A stretch of DNA of 6,619 bases from Vulcanimicrobiota bacterium (GTDB taxonomy: Bacteria; Vulcanimicrobiota; Vulcanimicrobiia; Vulcanimicrobiales; Vulcanimicrobiaceae), in contig JAFAOZ010000093.1 in the NCBI GenBank assembly GCA_019247395.1, positions 1 to 6,619 of the forward strand, read 5' to 3'. The position numbers and the translations under genes were made by a program. Under the pieces are notes generated by a model. It saw nothing but the letters and a program-made list of their open reading frames with translations. It had not been told where the DNA came from and searched no databases. Positions 1 through 5,468 of this stretch are shown piece after piece (within the stretch, counting starts at the first letter, position 1; each line of letters starts with the position of its first letter).

Positions 1-1
1 G

Positions 2-307
2 GCGGCGGCGACGCTGCTTTTCAACGATACGGTCTTACGCCTGGGACGATGGCCGTACGTCGTCGATTGGAATGCATATGGGCGCGCGACGGCGCTGCGC
101 GATAGCGGTGCGAGTGCGCTGCTGGCGCGCGGTGACGAAGGCACGTGGGCCGTTGCCGCGGCGAATCGGAACGTCAAGCTCGATCCGCGCCCGGATCCCA
201 AGTTCCATGCATGCCCGGCATACGATACCAACGCCGGCGCTTTTTTCGGCAGTCTTGCCGGACGAACGCCGAAGCAGCTCTGCGGCGGCGTTCCGGTCTC
301 GCGTTGA
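2..307 (+). CDS. C-terminal fragment of an unrecognised protein (5' end outside window)
   Basis: An open frame runs from the first bases of the window to a TGA at 305-307, giving the last 101 residues of a protein whose start lies upstream. I do not recognise the family. The visible part begins with a short hydrophobic patch (AAATLLFND), continues with an aromatic stretch around RWPYVVDW, and carries two cysteines near the end (HACPAYD and LCGG). The composition looks like a folded soluble or extracytoplasmic C-terminal domain, with no catalytic motif I can name. The frame is preferred over the others here because it has natural codon use, with G or C mostly at third positions, and because it ends exactly where the next gene can begin. 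The next gene is a sugar transferase, so a role in surface-polysaccharide assembly is possible, but this is only context. Confidence 0.6.
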   Translation, partial: AAATLLFNDTVLRLGRWPYVVDWNAYGRATALRDSGASALLARGDEGTWAVAAANRNVKLDPRPDPKFHACPAYDTNAGAFFGSLAGRTPKQLCGGVPVSR

Positions 308-336
308 GCGCAGTCTCTCGTTTCGTCGTACGCGCG

Positions 337-1401
337 ATGCGCGAGGATCGCGGGCGATTCGCGGCGCTGCGCGACGCGCGCGCGATGATTTACTGGCCGC
401 ATGGCTTGGGCGATTGGGTTACTTTCGGCGCCGTCGCGCCGCTGTTGGAGCCGTCGAACGCCTATGCGATGACGCGCTTCGGCGACGATTACGTCAGCAT
501 CTTCGAGGGGAGTTCGATCGTGCGGCCGCTGGCAGGCGGCGTACGCCGGATCGGCGATGGCGCTACCGCCGGCACGCCGCATTTCGGCTTACGCTTGCGC
601 GATTGTAACGGCCGCGCAGCGACGATCGAGGTGCCGGCACCGATGGACGAGGCGGTGCGCAAATTCGCGCCCGATACGCTTTTGTGGACGGATTATCCCG
701 AAACCGAAGGACGCACGCCCTATCCGTTTCACACCAAAGCGCGGAATCTGGCACGGATGCTCGTTGCAACCGAGCGGCTTTGCGGATTCGATCTCTCGGC
801 GCCGCTCGCGAACTCCATCGACTTTTCCGCGCCGCCCGAAACGCAGCGGCGCATTGACGAACGGCTCGAGCGGCTCGCTCCCCCAGAAACGCGGCTCGCG
901 GTCATTTCGCGCAGCGGCCTGACCGCTCCACGCAAGAACTGGGGCGACGGTTCGGAGGCGCGCGCCTTTGCAGCCGCGTTGCGGCGCGATCGCCCGAACT
1001 GGCGCTTCGTTTCGATGGACGACGACGACCTGGGCGAAGGCTCGGCGACCTTTCGCGCGCTCTTCGGCGACCTCGATGACCCGTTCGCGCGAACCTACAA
1101 GGCCTTCGCGCGGCGCATTGCCCTCTTCGTAGGAATCCCGGCCGGACCGCTGCACTTCATCCTCGCACGCGGCGGCATCCCGACGCTTGGCTTATGGCTT
1201 TCGCATCATCCCGACTGGTACGACGAGCCCAACGCGAATGCGATGCATCTCGTCGGTTCCTACGTACGCGAACGCGGCTTCGATCGGCGACCGGCAAGCA
1301 TCACGAAGCCTCCATCGCTCGCGCATCGCCTCGTCTATCTCGACACGCCGAACATCGCGGCCGAAACCGTCGCGGAGGCGGCGATTGCGCTGCTTACGTA
1401 A
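337..1401 (+). CDS. GT9/heptosyltransferase-like glycosyltransferase
   Basis: This protein of about 354 residues resembles ADP-heptose:LPS heptosyltransferases and other GT9 (GT-B fold) enzymes, which move a sugar from a nucleotide donor to a cell-surface glycan. The N-terminal glycine loop HGLGDWVTFG (residues about 22-31) matches the family LGD motif. The C-terminal donor-site region (about 262-290) has the pattern GIPAGPLHFILARGGIPTLGLW, where family members have a Gly/Pro-Leu-His motif followed by PTLGLW. The middle contains a Rossmann-like segment, RLAVISRSG. The exact acceptor and sugar cannot be told. The start is uncertain: ATG 337 is listed, TTG 304 would overlap the preceding TGA as TTGA and allow coupling, and ATG 385 would still keep the glycine loop. 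None has a clear Shine-Dalgarno sequence. The farther ATG at 145 lies deep inside the upstream gene and is unlikely. The gene ends head-on against the CPBP protease gene, with an 8-bp overlap. Confidence 0.72.
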   Translation: MREDRGRFAALRDARAMIYWPHGLGDWVTFGAVAPLLEPSNAYAMTRFGDDYVSIFEGSSIVRPLAGGVRRIGDGATAGTPHFGLRLRDCNGRAATIEVPAPMDEAVRKFAPDTLLWTDYPETEGRTPYPFHTKARNLARMLVATERLCGFDLSAPLANSIDFSAPPETQRRIDERLERLAPPETRLAVISRSGLTAPRKNWGDGSEARAFAAALRRDRPNWRFVSMDDDDLGEGSATFRALFGDLDDPFARTYKAFARRIALFVGIPAGPLHFILARGGIPTLGLWLSHHPDWYDEPNANAMHLVGSYVRERGFDRRPASITKPPSLAHRLVYLDTPNIAAETVAEAAIALLT

Positions 1402-2053
1402 TCTTCGGCGAAATCAACAACGCGACGATCGAGAGACCGTTGAAGAGAGCATGCGAAATCATCGATGCATACGCGTTGCGCGTCAGGTAATAGACTCCGC
1501 AGAGCACCATGCCGCCCAGCGCCAGCGGCACCGCGGCGTAGAGATCGCCGTGAACGATCCCGAACATCACGCCGCTGAGCACGGCGCCGCCCCAAAATCC
1601 GCCGTAGCGCAACCCTAAGTTGAAGAAGAAGAGCCGAAAAAACGTCTCCTCGGCGAACGGTGCGAAAACGACCGCAAAGATGATGAATATGCCGATCGCC
1701 GTGGGATCGTGCAGCGTCTTGAATATCTCGACGATGTCCTGTTGATGCCGGCTGTGCGCAAAAGACTCGATGAGCGACGCGCTGCCGTCGGCGACGACGA
1801 ACATCGCGCCGAAGCCGACGATGGCGATCCCAATAGTGGATAGCGTCGGCGCGCGAAATCCGAGCTCGCGCAGGCTGAACTTCGAAAGCGCCGGCAGCGC
1901 TAGAAGAATGATTGCGGCGAAGATTGCTTCGGCGACGAACTGCAGCGCAATGCCGATGTCGAAGAGCATAGGGCTGACCGCCGTAACAGGGCCTTGCTTG
2001 AGCTGTGCGACCGCGAGCAGCACCACGAGAAGGACGAAGAGCGCCGTCAGCAC
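1394..2053 (-). CDS. CPBP-family intramembrane metalloprotease (Abi/CAAX-like)
   Basis: This polytopic membrane protein of 219 residues belongs to the CPBP family (Rce1-like), whose members cleave substrates within or next to the membrane using metal bound by Glu and His. The family motifs are in order: EETFFR at 135-140 (EExxxR), FGIVH at 164-168 (FxxxH), and HALFN at 201-205 (HxxxN/B-type). About five hydrophobic segments are visible, near residues 1-17, 32-56, 72-88, 119-134 and 153-190. The chosen start is GTG at 2053-2051, 22 bp after the rsmA stop, with AAAGG 13 nt upstream. Earlier starts would overlap rsmA by more than 100 bases and add a hydrophilic tail unlike the family. It is probably the last gene of the 3D-rsmA-CPBP unit. 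The substrate is unknown; members act in prenyl-protein processing, bacteriocin immunity or signalling. Confidence 0.85.
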   Translation of the reverse strand: MLTALFVLLVVLLAVAQLKQGPVTAVSPMLFDIGIALQFVAEAIFAAIILLALPALSKFSLRELGFRAPTLSTIGIAIVGFGAMFVVADGSASLIESFAHSRHQQDIVEIFKTLHDPTAIGIFIIFAVVFAPFAEETFFRLFFFNLGLRYGGFWGGAVLSGVMFGIVHGDLYAAVPLALGGMVLCGVYYLTRNAYASMISHALFNGLSIVALLISPKIT

Positions 2054-2075
2054 CCACGTCCAAGCGCCTTTGAAA

Positions 2076-2870
2076 CTATTCTTCGGCCAGCGCGTCGGCC
2101 AAACGGGCGAAGTCGCCGAGGTCGAGTCGTTCACCGCGAAGCTCCGGAGAGAGGTTGCTCGATTCAAGCGCCCGCAAAATCCGCTCCCGGTCAAAATCGA
2201 GCGCGAGCATCAGGCTATTTGCGAGCGTTTTGCGGCGGTACGCGAACGCGCCGCGTACGACCTTCCAAAAAATAGCAGGATCGCGCGGATGCACAGCCGG
2301 TTCGCAGCGGCGCGAGAGTCGCACGACGGTCGAATGGACCTTGGGCTTTGGAAAGAACGATCCGGGCGCCAGCGTGAACGCACGCTCGACCTGCATGGCG
2401 TATTGCACCGCAACCGATAGGCTTCCGTATTCCGGCGTACCCGGGCGCGCAACGAAACGATCGGCGACGTCCTTTTGGACCATTACCGTCAGTGCTTGCG
2501 GGCCACGCTCCATCTCGATCAAACGTAAGATGATCGGCGTCGCCACATTGTACGGCAAGTTGCCGGCGACGATCCACGGCCGTCCGCCCGCCCACGACGC
2601 GTAATCGAACGTCAAGCCATCGGCTTGCACGATCTGCGCAGCGGCCAAATCTTTGCGGCCGCGTAAGTGCGCCACGAGCTGCGGATCGATTTCGATTGCG
2701 GTCAGTTGCGCGCCGGCCTGCAGCAGCGTGAGCGTGAGAGCTCCCGTGCCCGCGCCGATTTCCAAGGTTCGTGCATGCGCGGGCGCCGATCTAAGCGCGA
2801 GATGCGCGATTTCGCGCAAGGCCGAAGCATCGCGCAAGAAATGCTGCCCGTACCGTTTTTTAGGCCGCAG
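2076..2870 (-). CDS. rsmA: 16S rRNA (adenine1518-N6/adenine1519-N6)-dimethyltransferase
   Basis: RsmA (KsgA) uses S-adenosylmethionine to dimethylate two adjacent adenines in the 3' terminal hairpin of 16S rRNA, a late small-subunit maturation step. Read from the CTG at 2870-2868 the protein has 264 residues, close to the usual 260-290. It carries the family N-terminal signature KKRYGQHFL (4-12), SAM motif I EIGAGTG (37-43), the acidic AIEID (58-62), the catalytic motif NLPYN (104-108), and FFPKPKV (172-178). The N-terminal signature lies upstream of the first ordinary start, TTG at 2837, so that start would delete a conserved part. Upstream the frame stays open into the 3D gene for over 30 codons without ATG, GTG or TTG. 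CTG 2870 has GGGAGG (2881-2876) five bases before it. The gene follows the 3D gene by 14 bp, and translation may be coupled. Function is very secure; the start is well argued but unproven. Confidence 0.93.
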   Translation of the reverse strand: MRPKKRYGQHFLRDASALREIAHLALRSAPAHARTLEIGAGTGALTLTLLQAGAQLTAIEIDPQLVAHLRGRKDLAAAQIVQADGLTFDYASWAGGRPWIVAGNLPYNVATPIILRLIEMERGPQALTVMVQKDVADRFVARPGTPEYGSLSVAVQYAMQVERAFTLAPGSFFPKPKVHSTVVRLSRRCEPAVHPRDPAIFWKVVRGAFAYRRKTLANSLMLALDFDRERILRALESSNLSPELRGERLDLGDFARLADALAEE

Positions 2871-2875
2871 AACGG

Positions 2876-2881
2876 CCTCCC
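2876..2881 (-). promoter_or_regulatory. Strong Shine-Dalgarno site deciding a CTG start for rsmA
   Basis: On the minus strand the sequence is GGGAGG, then CCGTT, then CTG. The hexamer matches the anti-Shine-Dalgarno core, and the 5-nt spacing is within the normal range. It lies in the 14-bp gap between the stop of the 3D gene (2887-2885) and the proposed rsmA start at 2870. It is the main reason for choosing CTG over the downstream TTG. Confidence 0.7.
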
Positions 2882-2884
2882 GAA

Positions 2885-3568
2885 CTACGGCAGGCGGTAA
2901 ACTTTGACGTCGCGGCGACCGAAGAGCATTGCTTCGCGCCAGGAATCGAACCCAAGGTCGATACGATTGCCGACGATATCGCCGCCGGTATCGCCGGCGA
3001 CGGCGAAACCGTAACCGGGGATGAAGAGATGCGTCCCGATCGGAATCACGCGCGGGTCGACCGCGACGATGCCTTTTCCGGCACGACGGCCGAGCGCCGT
3101 CATTCCATCGCAGCCGGCGCAGTCGGCGGTATACGCCGTTGCAAGCATCTCCATTGCGCTGCGCGCCATATACGCCATCTGAGCGATGCCGCGTGTCTCA
3201 AAGCTCTCAAGCGGCGTACCGCCGATTCCTTCGGCGACGACGCGCGCCTTTGGCACAACGGTCACCGTCGAAGCGAGCACCGTGCTGCGCACCGGCCCGC
3301 CGTCGCGTTGGCTGTAACGAACGTAGACCTCTCGGACGCCTGCGTGGCCACGCTCGATCACTTTGGTATGACCGGGCGCCAGGCTAATCATAAGACGATG
3401 AATCGTTTGCGGAGCGATTGCGCGATGCTCGACGCGCTCCCAGGTCATGAGACCGTTTCCGTGCCACGTGACGTGGGTTATGTCGGCGCGCGCCGCGGCA
3501 GTGCTGACGTCTAGGCAGAAACCCAGACATGCAACGGCAATTACTGCGCAGAGCAGACGTCCTATCAA
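2885..3568 (-). CDS. Secreted G5-like/3D-domain cell-wall protein (YabE/Rpf2-like)
   Basis: This protein of 227 residues carries an N-terminal signal peptide (basic IGR, hydrophobic core 5-19, likely cleavage after Ala28 in AAARA). A middle segment (about 60-113) resembles a G5 domain, with the typical VIERG...VYVRYSQRDG pattern. A C-terminal 3D domain spans about 140-227. The 3D domain shows its conserved aspartates in VAVDPRVIPIGT (Asp171), AGDTGGDI (Asp193) and NRIDLGF (Asp204); it is a double-psi barrel related to lytic transglycosylase MltA, so peptidoglycan remodelling or resuscitation after stationary phase is likely. A Cys pair (CAGC, 150-153) in the 3D domain may form a disulfide. 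The start TTG 3568-3566 is chosen because AAAGGA lies 8 nt upstream and it gives a signal peptide of normal length; TTG 3628 would add 20 hydrophilic residues. In Bacillus the similar yabE gene also lies just before ksgA/rsmA, with rnmV between them. Confidence 0.85.
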   Translation of the reverse strand: MIGRLLCAVIAVACLGFCLDVSTAAARADITHVTWHGNGLMTWERVEHRAIAPQTIHRLMISLAPGHTKVIERGHAGVREVYVRYSQRDGGPVRSTVLASTVTVVPKARVVAEGIGGTPLESFETRGIAQMAYMARSAMEMLATAYTADCAGCDGMTALGRRAGKGIVAVDPRVIPIGTHLFIPGYGFAVAGDTGGDIVGNRIDLGFDSWREAMLFGRRDVKVYRLP

Positions 3569-3576
3569 CCCGATGT

Positions 3577-3582
3577 TCCTTT
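3577..3582 (-). promoter_or_regulatory. Shine-Dalgarno site for the 3D-domain gene
   Basis: AAAGGA on the minus strand lies 8 nt before TTG 3568. It selects this TTG over the upstream in-frame TTG at 3628, which has no such site. Confidence 0.6.
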
Positions 3583-3603
3583 CTTCTCTCGACCCGCGCC
3601 ACG

Positions 3604-3630
3604 GTTTGATCTCACCCGAAGAAATCAAAC
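3604..3630 (-). other. Inverted repeat in the leader of the 3D-domain gene
   Basis: GTTTGAT (3604-3610) and ATCAAAC (3624-3630) are perfect 7-bp arms around a 13-nt loop. The site lies about 36 bp upstream of the 3D-gene start, between the putative promoter and the Shine-Dalgarno site. It could be a regulator-binding site or an RNA hairpin in the 5' leader. No run of U follows it on either strand, so it is not a typical terminator. Confidence 0.35.
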
Positions 3631-3756
3631 GATGAACGACGGGCCGCGTGTTTTGGGGAAGCGGCGCAACGCACCGCGGGGCGATGGATGTGGGAGAGGC
3701 TTAGATTAATTCGAAGCCTGCTTGCTCTCCATCGCGGCAGGCCGTCTGACCCGGGC

Positions 3757-3785
3757 ACTATAGCACATTCCGCAAGCGGCGGGAA
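3757..3785 (-). promoter_or_regulatory. Putative extended -10 promoter for the 3D-rsmA-CPBP unit
   Basis: On the minus strand TGC-TATAGT (3765-3757) is an extended -10 element. A weak -35 candidate, TTCCCG (3785-3780), lies 17 bp upstream. Transcription would begin near 3750 and leave a leader of about 180 nt before the 3D gene. The same nine-base extended -10 occurs in the rho promoter at 6116-6124, which supports it. The -35 matches the consensus poorly. Confidence 0.45.
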
Positions 3786-3860
3786 TATGCCCAAAGTCAT
3801 AACCGGCAGGTCCCTCCTTGTGGGGGCGCGTGCCGAATGCGAATCGAAAGGAGCCCGCCT

Positions 3861-5000
3861 ATGGAGCCGCTGCGCCTAGGCTTTTTCACCGAAATTTACC
3901 GGCCCGTCGTCAATGGCGTCGTCGCATCGGTGGAAGCGCTCGCAGACGGATTACGTTCGCGTGGACACGAGGTCTACTGCTTCGCGCCGCACATGCCCGG
4001 TTCGGCCGACGCGGAGGGCTTGGTTTTCCGTATGCCCTCGCTGCCGCTTCCGACGCGAACGGCCTACCGGCTGACGCTGCCGCTCGTTAGCCGCGCGAAC
4101 CTTAACGGAATCATCAAGCGGCTGACGACCGTTCACGTGCACTCACCCTTCGTTACCGGATGGATGGGATTGCGGTACGCGCGGCGCTATGGTCTTCCAA
4201 TCGTCTACACGTATCACACGCAACTCGAAGAGTATGCGCATTACGTTCCATTCGAACCAAACGCGACGCGCTTCGCGGCCACCCAACTGACGCGCGCATT
4301 TGCCAATCAAGCCGATGCCGTCGTGGTGCCGACGCCGGCAATGGCCGCCCGGCTGCGCGAGCTCGGCGTCACGGTTCGCATCGAAATCGTGCCGAGCGGC
4401 ATCGACGTCGCGCGCTTTGCCGCCGGACGCCGCGACGCGGCGCTGCGCGCACGGCTCGGGCTTCGTTTGGGCGATCGGATGCTGCTCTACGTCGGTCGTT
4501 TGGCAAAGGAGAAAAACGTCGAGCTCGTGTTACGGGCGCTCGCGCAAACCGGCGACGAATCGCTCAAACTGATCGTCGCCGGGGACGGCCCGCATCGCCA
4601 CGAGTTGGAACGGGCCGCCTCAGAGGCCGGAGTATTGCCCGCGATACGATTTCTCGGCGCGGTCGCACGCGACGAGCTCCCCGACCTATATGCGAGCGCC
4701 GACGCCTTCGTGATGCCCAGCACCACGGAGACGCAAGGGCTCGTTCTTGCGGAGGCGCTTGCTGCGGGCGCCTTCATCATTGCAGCCGACGCGCCGCAGA
4801 ACCGCGACGTGCTCGGCGATGCGGCTTGCATCGTGCAGCCCACGGCGCATGCTTTTGCAGAGGCGCTCGCGGCGATTCCGGCGGAAGCGGGCGAGCACCC
4901 CGCACGAGCCCGGCGTGCGGACACGTTTTCGATCGCCCACCAGACCGACCGGATGCAGGCGCTCTATGAAAGCCTGCGGCGGCCCGCTCGCATTGCTTGA
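3861..5000 (+). CDS. GT4-family glycosyltransferase, diacylglycerol glucosyltransferase-like
   Basis: This GT-B fold, retaining glycosyltransferase has 379 residues. It most resembles the group that adds a hexose to diacylglycerol or phosphatidylinositol at the inner face of the membrane (alMGS and PimA/PimB-like enzymes). The N-terminal motif FFTEIYRPVVNGVVASV (8-24) contains the glycine loop of this group. TYHTQLEEYAHYVP (117-130) with His119 closely matches the YHTxYEEYxHY pattern of monoglucosyldiacylglycerol synthases. The C-terminal donor half shows IVPSGID (176-182), YVGRLAKEKN (210-219, with the Arg and Lys that hold the donor phosphates) and the EX7E motif Glu290...Glu298. The start ATG 3861 has AAAGGAG (3847-3853) seven bases upstream; the in-frame ATG at 3837 lies ahead of this site and is less likely. 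No membrane segment is seen. Its stop codon lies inside the -35 hexamer of the next promoter. The family call is firm; the exact lipid acceptor is inferred. Confidence 0.88.
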   Translation: MEPLRLGFFTEIYRPVVNGVVASVEALADGLRSRGHEVYCFAPHMPGSADAEGLVFRMPSLPLPTRTAYRLTLPLVSRANLNGIIKRLTTVHVHSPFVTGWMGLRYARRYGLPIVYTYHTQLEEYAHYVPFEPNATRFAATQLTRAFANQADAVVVPTPAMAARLRELGVTVRIEIVPSGIDVARFAAGRRDAALRARLGLRLGDRMLLYVGRLAKEKNVELVLRALAQTGDESLKLIVAGDGPHRHELERAASEAGVLPAIRFLGAVARDELPDLYASADAFVMPSTTETQGLVLAEALAAGAFIIAADAPQNRDVLGDAACIVQPTAHAFAEALAAIPAEAGEHPARARRADTFSIAHQTDRMQALYESLRRPARIA

Positions 5001-5025
5001 CTCGAACATACGTTCGCTATAAAAT
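4997..5025 (+). promoter_or_regulatory. Sigma-70-type promoter of the RNase H-like/glycosylase operon
   Basis: TTGACT (4997-5002) and TAAAAT (5020-5025) are separated by exactly 17 bp; each matches its consensus at five of six positions. A second reading uses TATAAA (5018-5023) with a 15-bp spacer. The -35 hexamer contains the TGA stop of the GT4 gene. The expected transcription start, near 5030-5033, puts the Shine-Dalgarno sequence almost at the 5' end of the mRNA and leaves a leader of only about 14 nt. Confidence 0.75.
5003..5016. promoter_or_regulatory. Predicted LexA (SOS) box inside the promoter
   Basis: The sequence CGAACATACGTTCG is a perfect 5-bp inverted repeat with a 4-bp spacer. 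It matches the Bacillus DinR/LexA consensus CGAACRNRYGTTYC at 13 of 14 positions, and the actinobacterial form TCGAAC-N4-GTTCGA at all but the last base. It fills the spacer between the -35 and -10 elements, so bound LexA would block RNA polymerase. The downstream operon encodes a DNA glycosylase, which fits damage-induced repair. Binding is inferred, since lexA itself is not in the window. Confidence 0.75.
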
Positions 5026-5031
5026 CAGGGT

Positions 5032-5037
5032 AGAGGA
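5032..5037 (+). promoter_or_regulatory. Shine-Dalgarno site deciding the RNase H-like start
   Basis: AGAGGA lies 8 nt before ATG 5046 but only 3 nt before the out-of-frame ATG 5041, so it favours 5046 as the start. Confidence 0.55.
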
Positions 5038-5045
5038 CGTATGGA

Positions 5046-5468
5046 ATGCGAGCCAGGCAAGAAAGTCCGTTGGTCGAGGTGGTGGCAGGCTACGCCACGG
5101 GCGCCCAGGGCGCTGGCGTAGCCTACGCCCGTCTCAGCGGCGAGGGCCGGCAAAATATATTGCGCGTCGCTTTCCGCGTCAGCGCGCCGCGCGAGTGTCG
5201 CGAGCGCGCAGCAGGCTATGCCGCACTGACTGCGATCGTACGCGCGCTGTGGAAGCGAGGGATTCGAGCCGCGCGCCTGATCGTTGGCGATGAGGAGTTC
5301 GCGCAAGAGATCGCAACCGGACGCTGCGTCGACGAAAGGCTTGCCATACCGTACGTTCGCTTGCGCTGCGCGATGAACTCGCTTGCGACCTTTGACGTGC
5401 AAGCCGGGAGCGCCGACGATTTAACGCAGAGGGCGAAAGCAGAAGCAGCGCTGAACGTCGCCGCATGA
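5046..5468 (+). CDS. Small RNase H-fold-like protein, probably catalytically inactive
   Basis: This protein of 140 residues has the layout of an RNase HI-like domain (RVT_3 type): a glycine-rich first strand turn (VVAGYATGAQGAGVAYA, 12-28), a helix that resembles the AEYxALxxAL helix (AAGYAALTAIVRAL, 55-68), a strand with acid RLIVGDEEF (77-85), and a final helix LTQRAKAEAAL (126-136). Laid against RNase HI, the first Asp appears as Ala14, the helix Glu as Gly57, and the last Asp (in the RAD motif) as Lys131; only Asp82 is kept. If this alignment is right, the protein cannot cut RNA in RNA-DNA hybrids by the usual two-metal mechanism. It may instead bind nucleic acid or a partner. The stop overlaps the glycosylase start as ATGA, so the two are translationally coupled, and both are behind the SOS-box promoter. 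The gene is convincing; the fold is inferred by eye. Confidence 0.6.
   Translation: MRARQESPLVEVVAGYATGAQGAGVAYARLSGEGRQNILRVAFRVSAPRECRERAAGYAALTAIVRALWKRGIRAARLIVGDEEFAQEIATGRCVDERLAIPYVRLRCAMNSLATFDVQAGSADDLTQRAKAEAALNVAA
5087..5129 (+). other. Two mutually exclusive hairpins early in the RNase H-like coding sequence
   Basis: AGGCTACGCC (5087-5096) pairs perfectly with GGCGTAGCCT (5115-5124), a 10-bp stem that encloses a second stem GCGCCC/GGGCGC (5101-5106 and 5108-5113, one-base loop). The right arm also pairs with what follows: GGCGTAG (5115-5121) and CTACGCC (5123-5129). The right arm cannot be in both pairings at once. The structure lies about 40 nt after the start codon, where it could slow ribosomes or change operon expression. 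Chance is possible because the bases also encode the glycine-rich turn. Confidence 0.4.

Larger units (their letters stand above)
3569..3860. other. Divergent intergenic region between 3D gene and GT4 gene
   Basis: This 292-bp region separates genes reading away from each other. It holds the inverted repeat at 3604-3630, an AT-rich patch near 3701-3713, and the minus-strand extended -10 promoter at 3757-3765. An imperfect inverted repeat, ATTCCGC (3767-3773) with GCGGGAAT (3779-3786, one extra G), overlaps the -35 area and could be an operator. The plus-strand promoter for the GT4 gene must also lie here, but I cannot pick one with confidence. No convincing protein gene is present. Confidence 0.5.

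Noticed and set aside
145..303. Longer version of the GT9-like protein starting at ATG 145
   Set aside because: It would overlap the upstream gene by more than 160 bases and add an Arg-rich tail with out-of-frame-like composition and no family similarity.
589..1155. 188-codon open frame on the minus strand across the GT9-like gene
   Set aside because: The Arg-rich translation has no recognisable motif and is the shadow of the plus-strand gene, which has clear family motifs.
2155..2604. 149-codon plus-strand open frame inside rsmA
   Set aside because: It is antisense to the conserved core of rsmA and its translation resembles nothing.
3569..3750. A c-di-AMP (ydaO) riboswitch in the leader of the 3D gene
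   Set aside because: 3D and cell-wall lysis genes can carry this riboswitch, but the conserved sequence blocks of that element are not present; only short fragments look similar.
3837..3860. Start of the GT4 gene at ATG 3837
   Set aside because: The Shine-Dalgarno sequence AAAGGAG lies downstream of it and fits ATG 3861, which begins right before the conserved N-terminus.
5041..5045. ATG 5041 as start of the RNase H-like gene
   Set aside because: It is in another frame that soon gives a non-family translation, and it is only 3 nt from the Shine-Dalgarno site.
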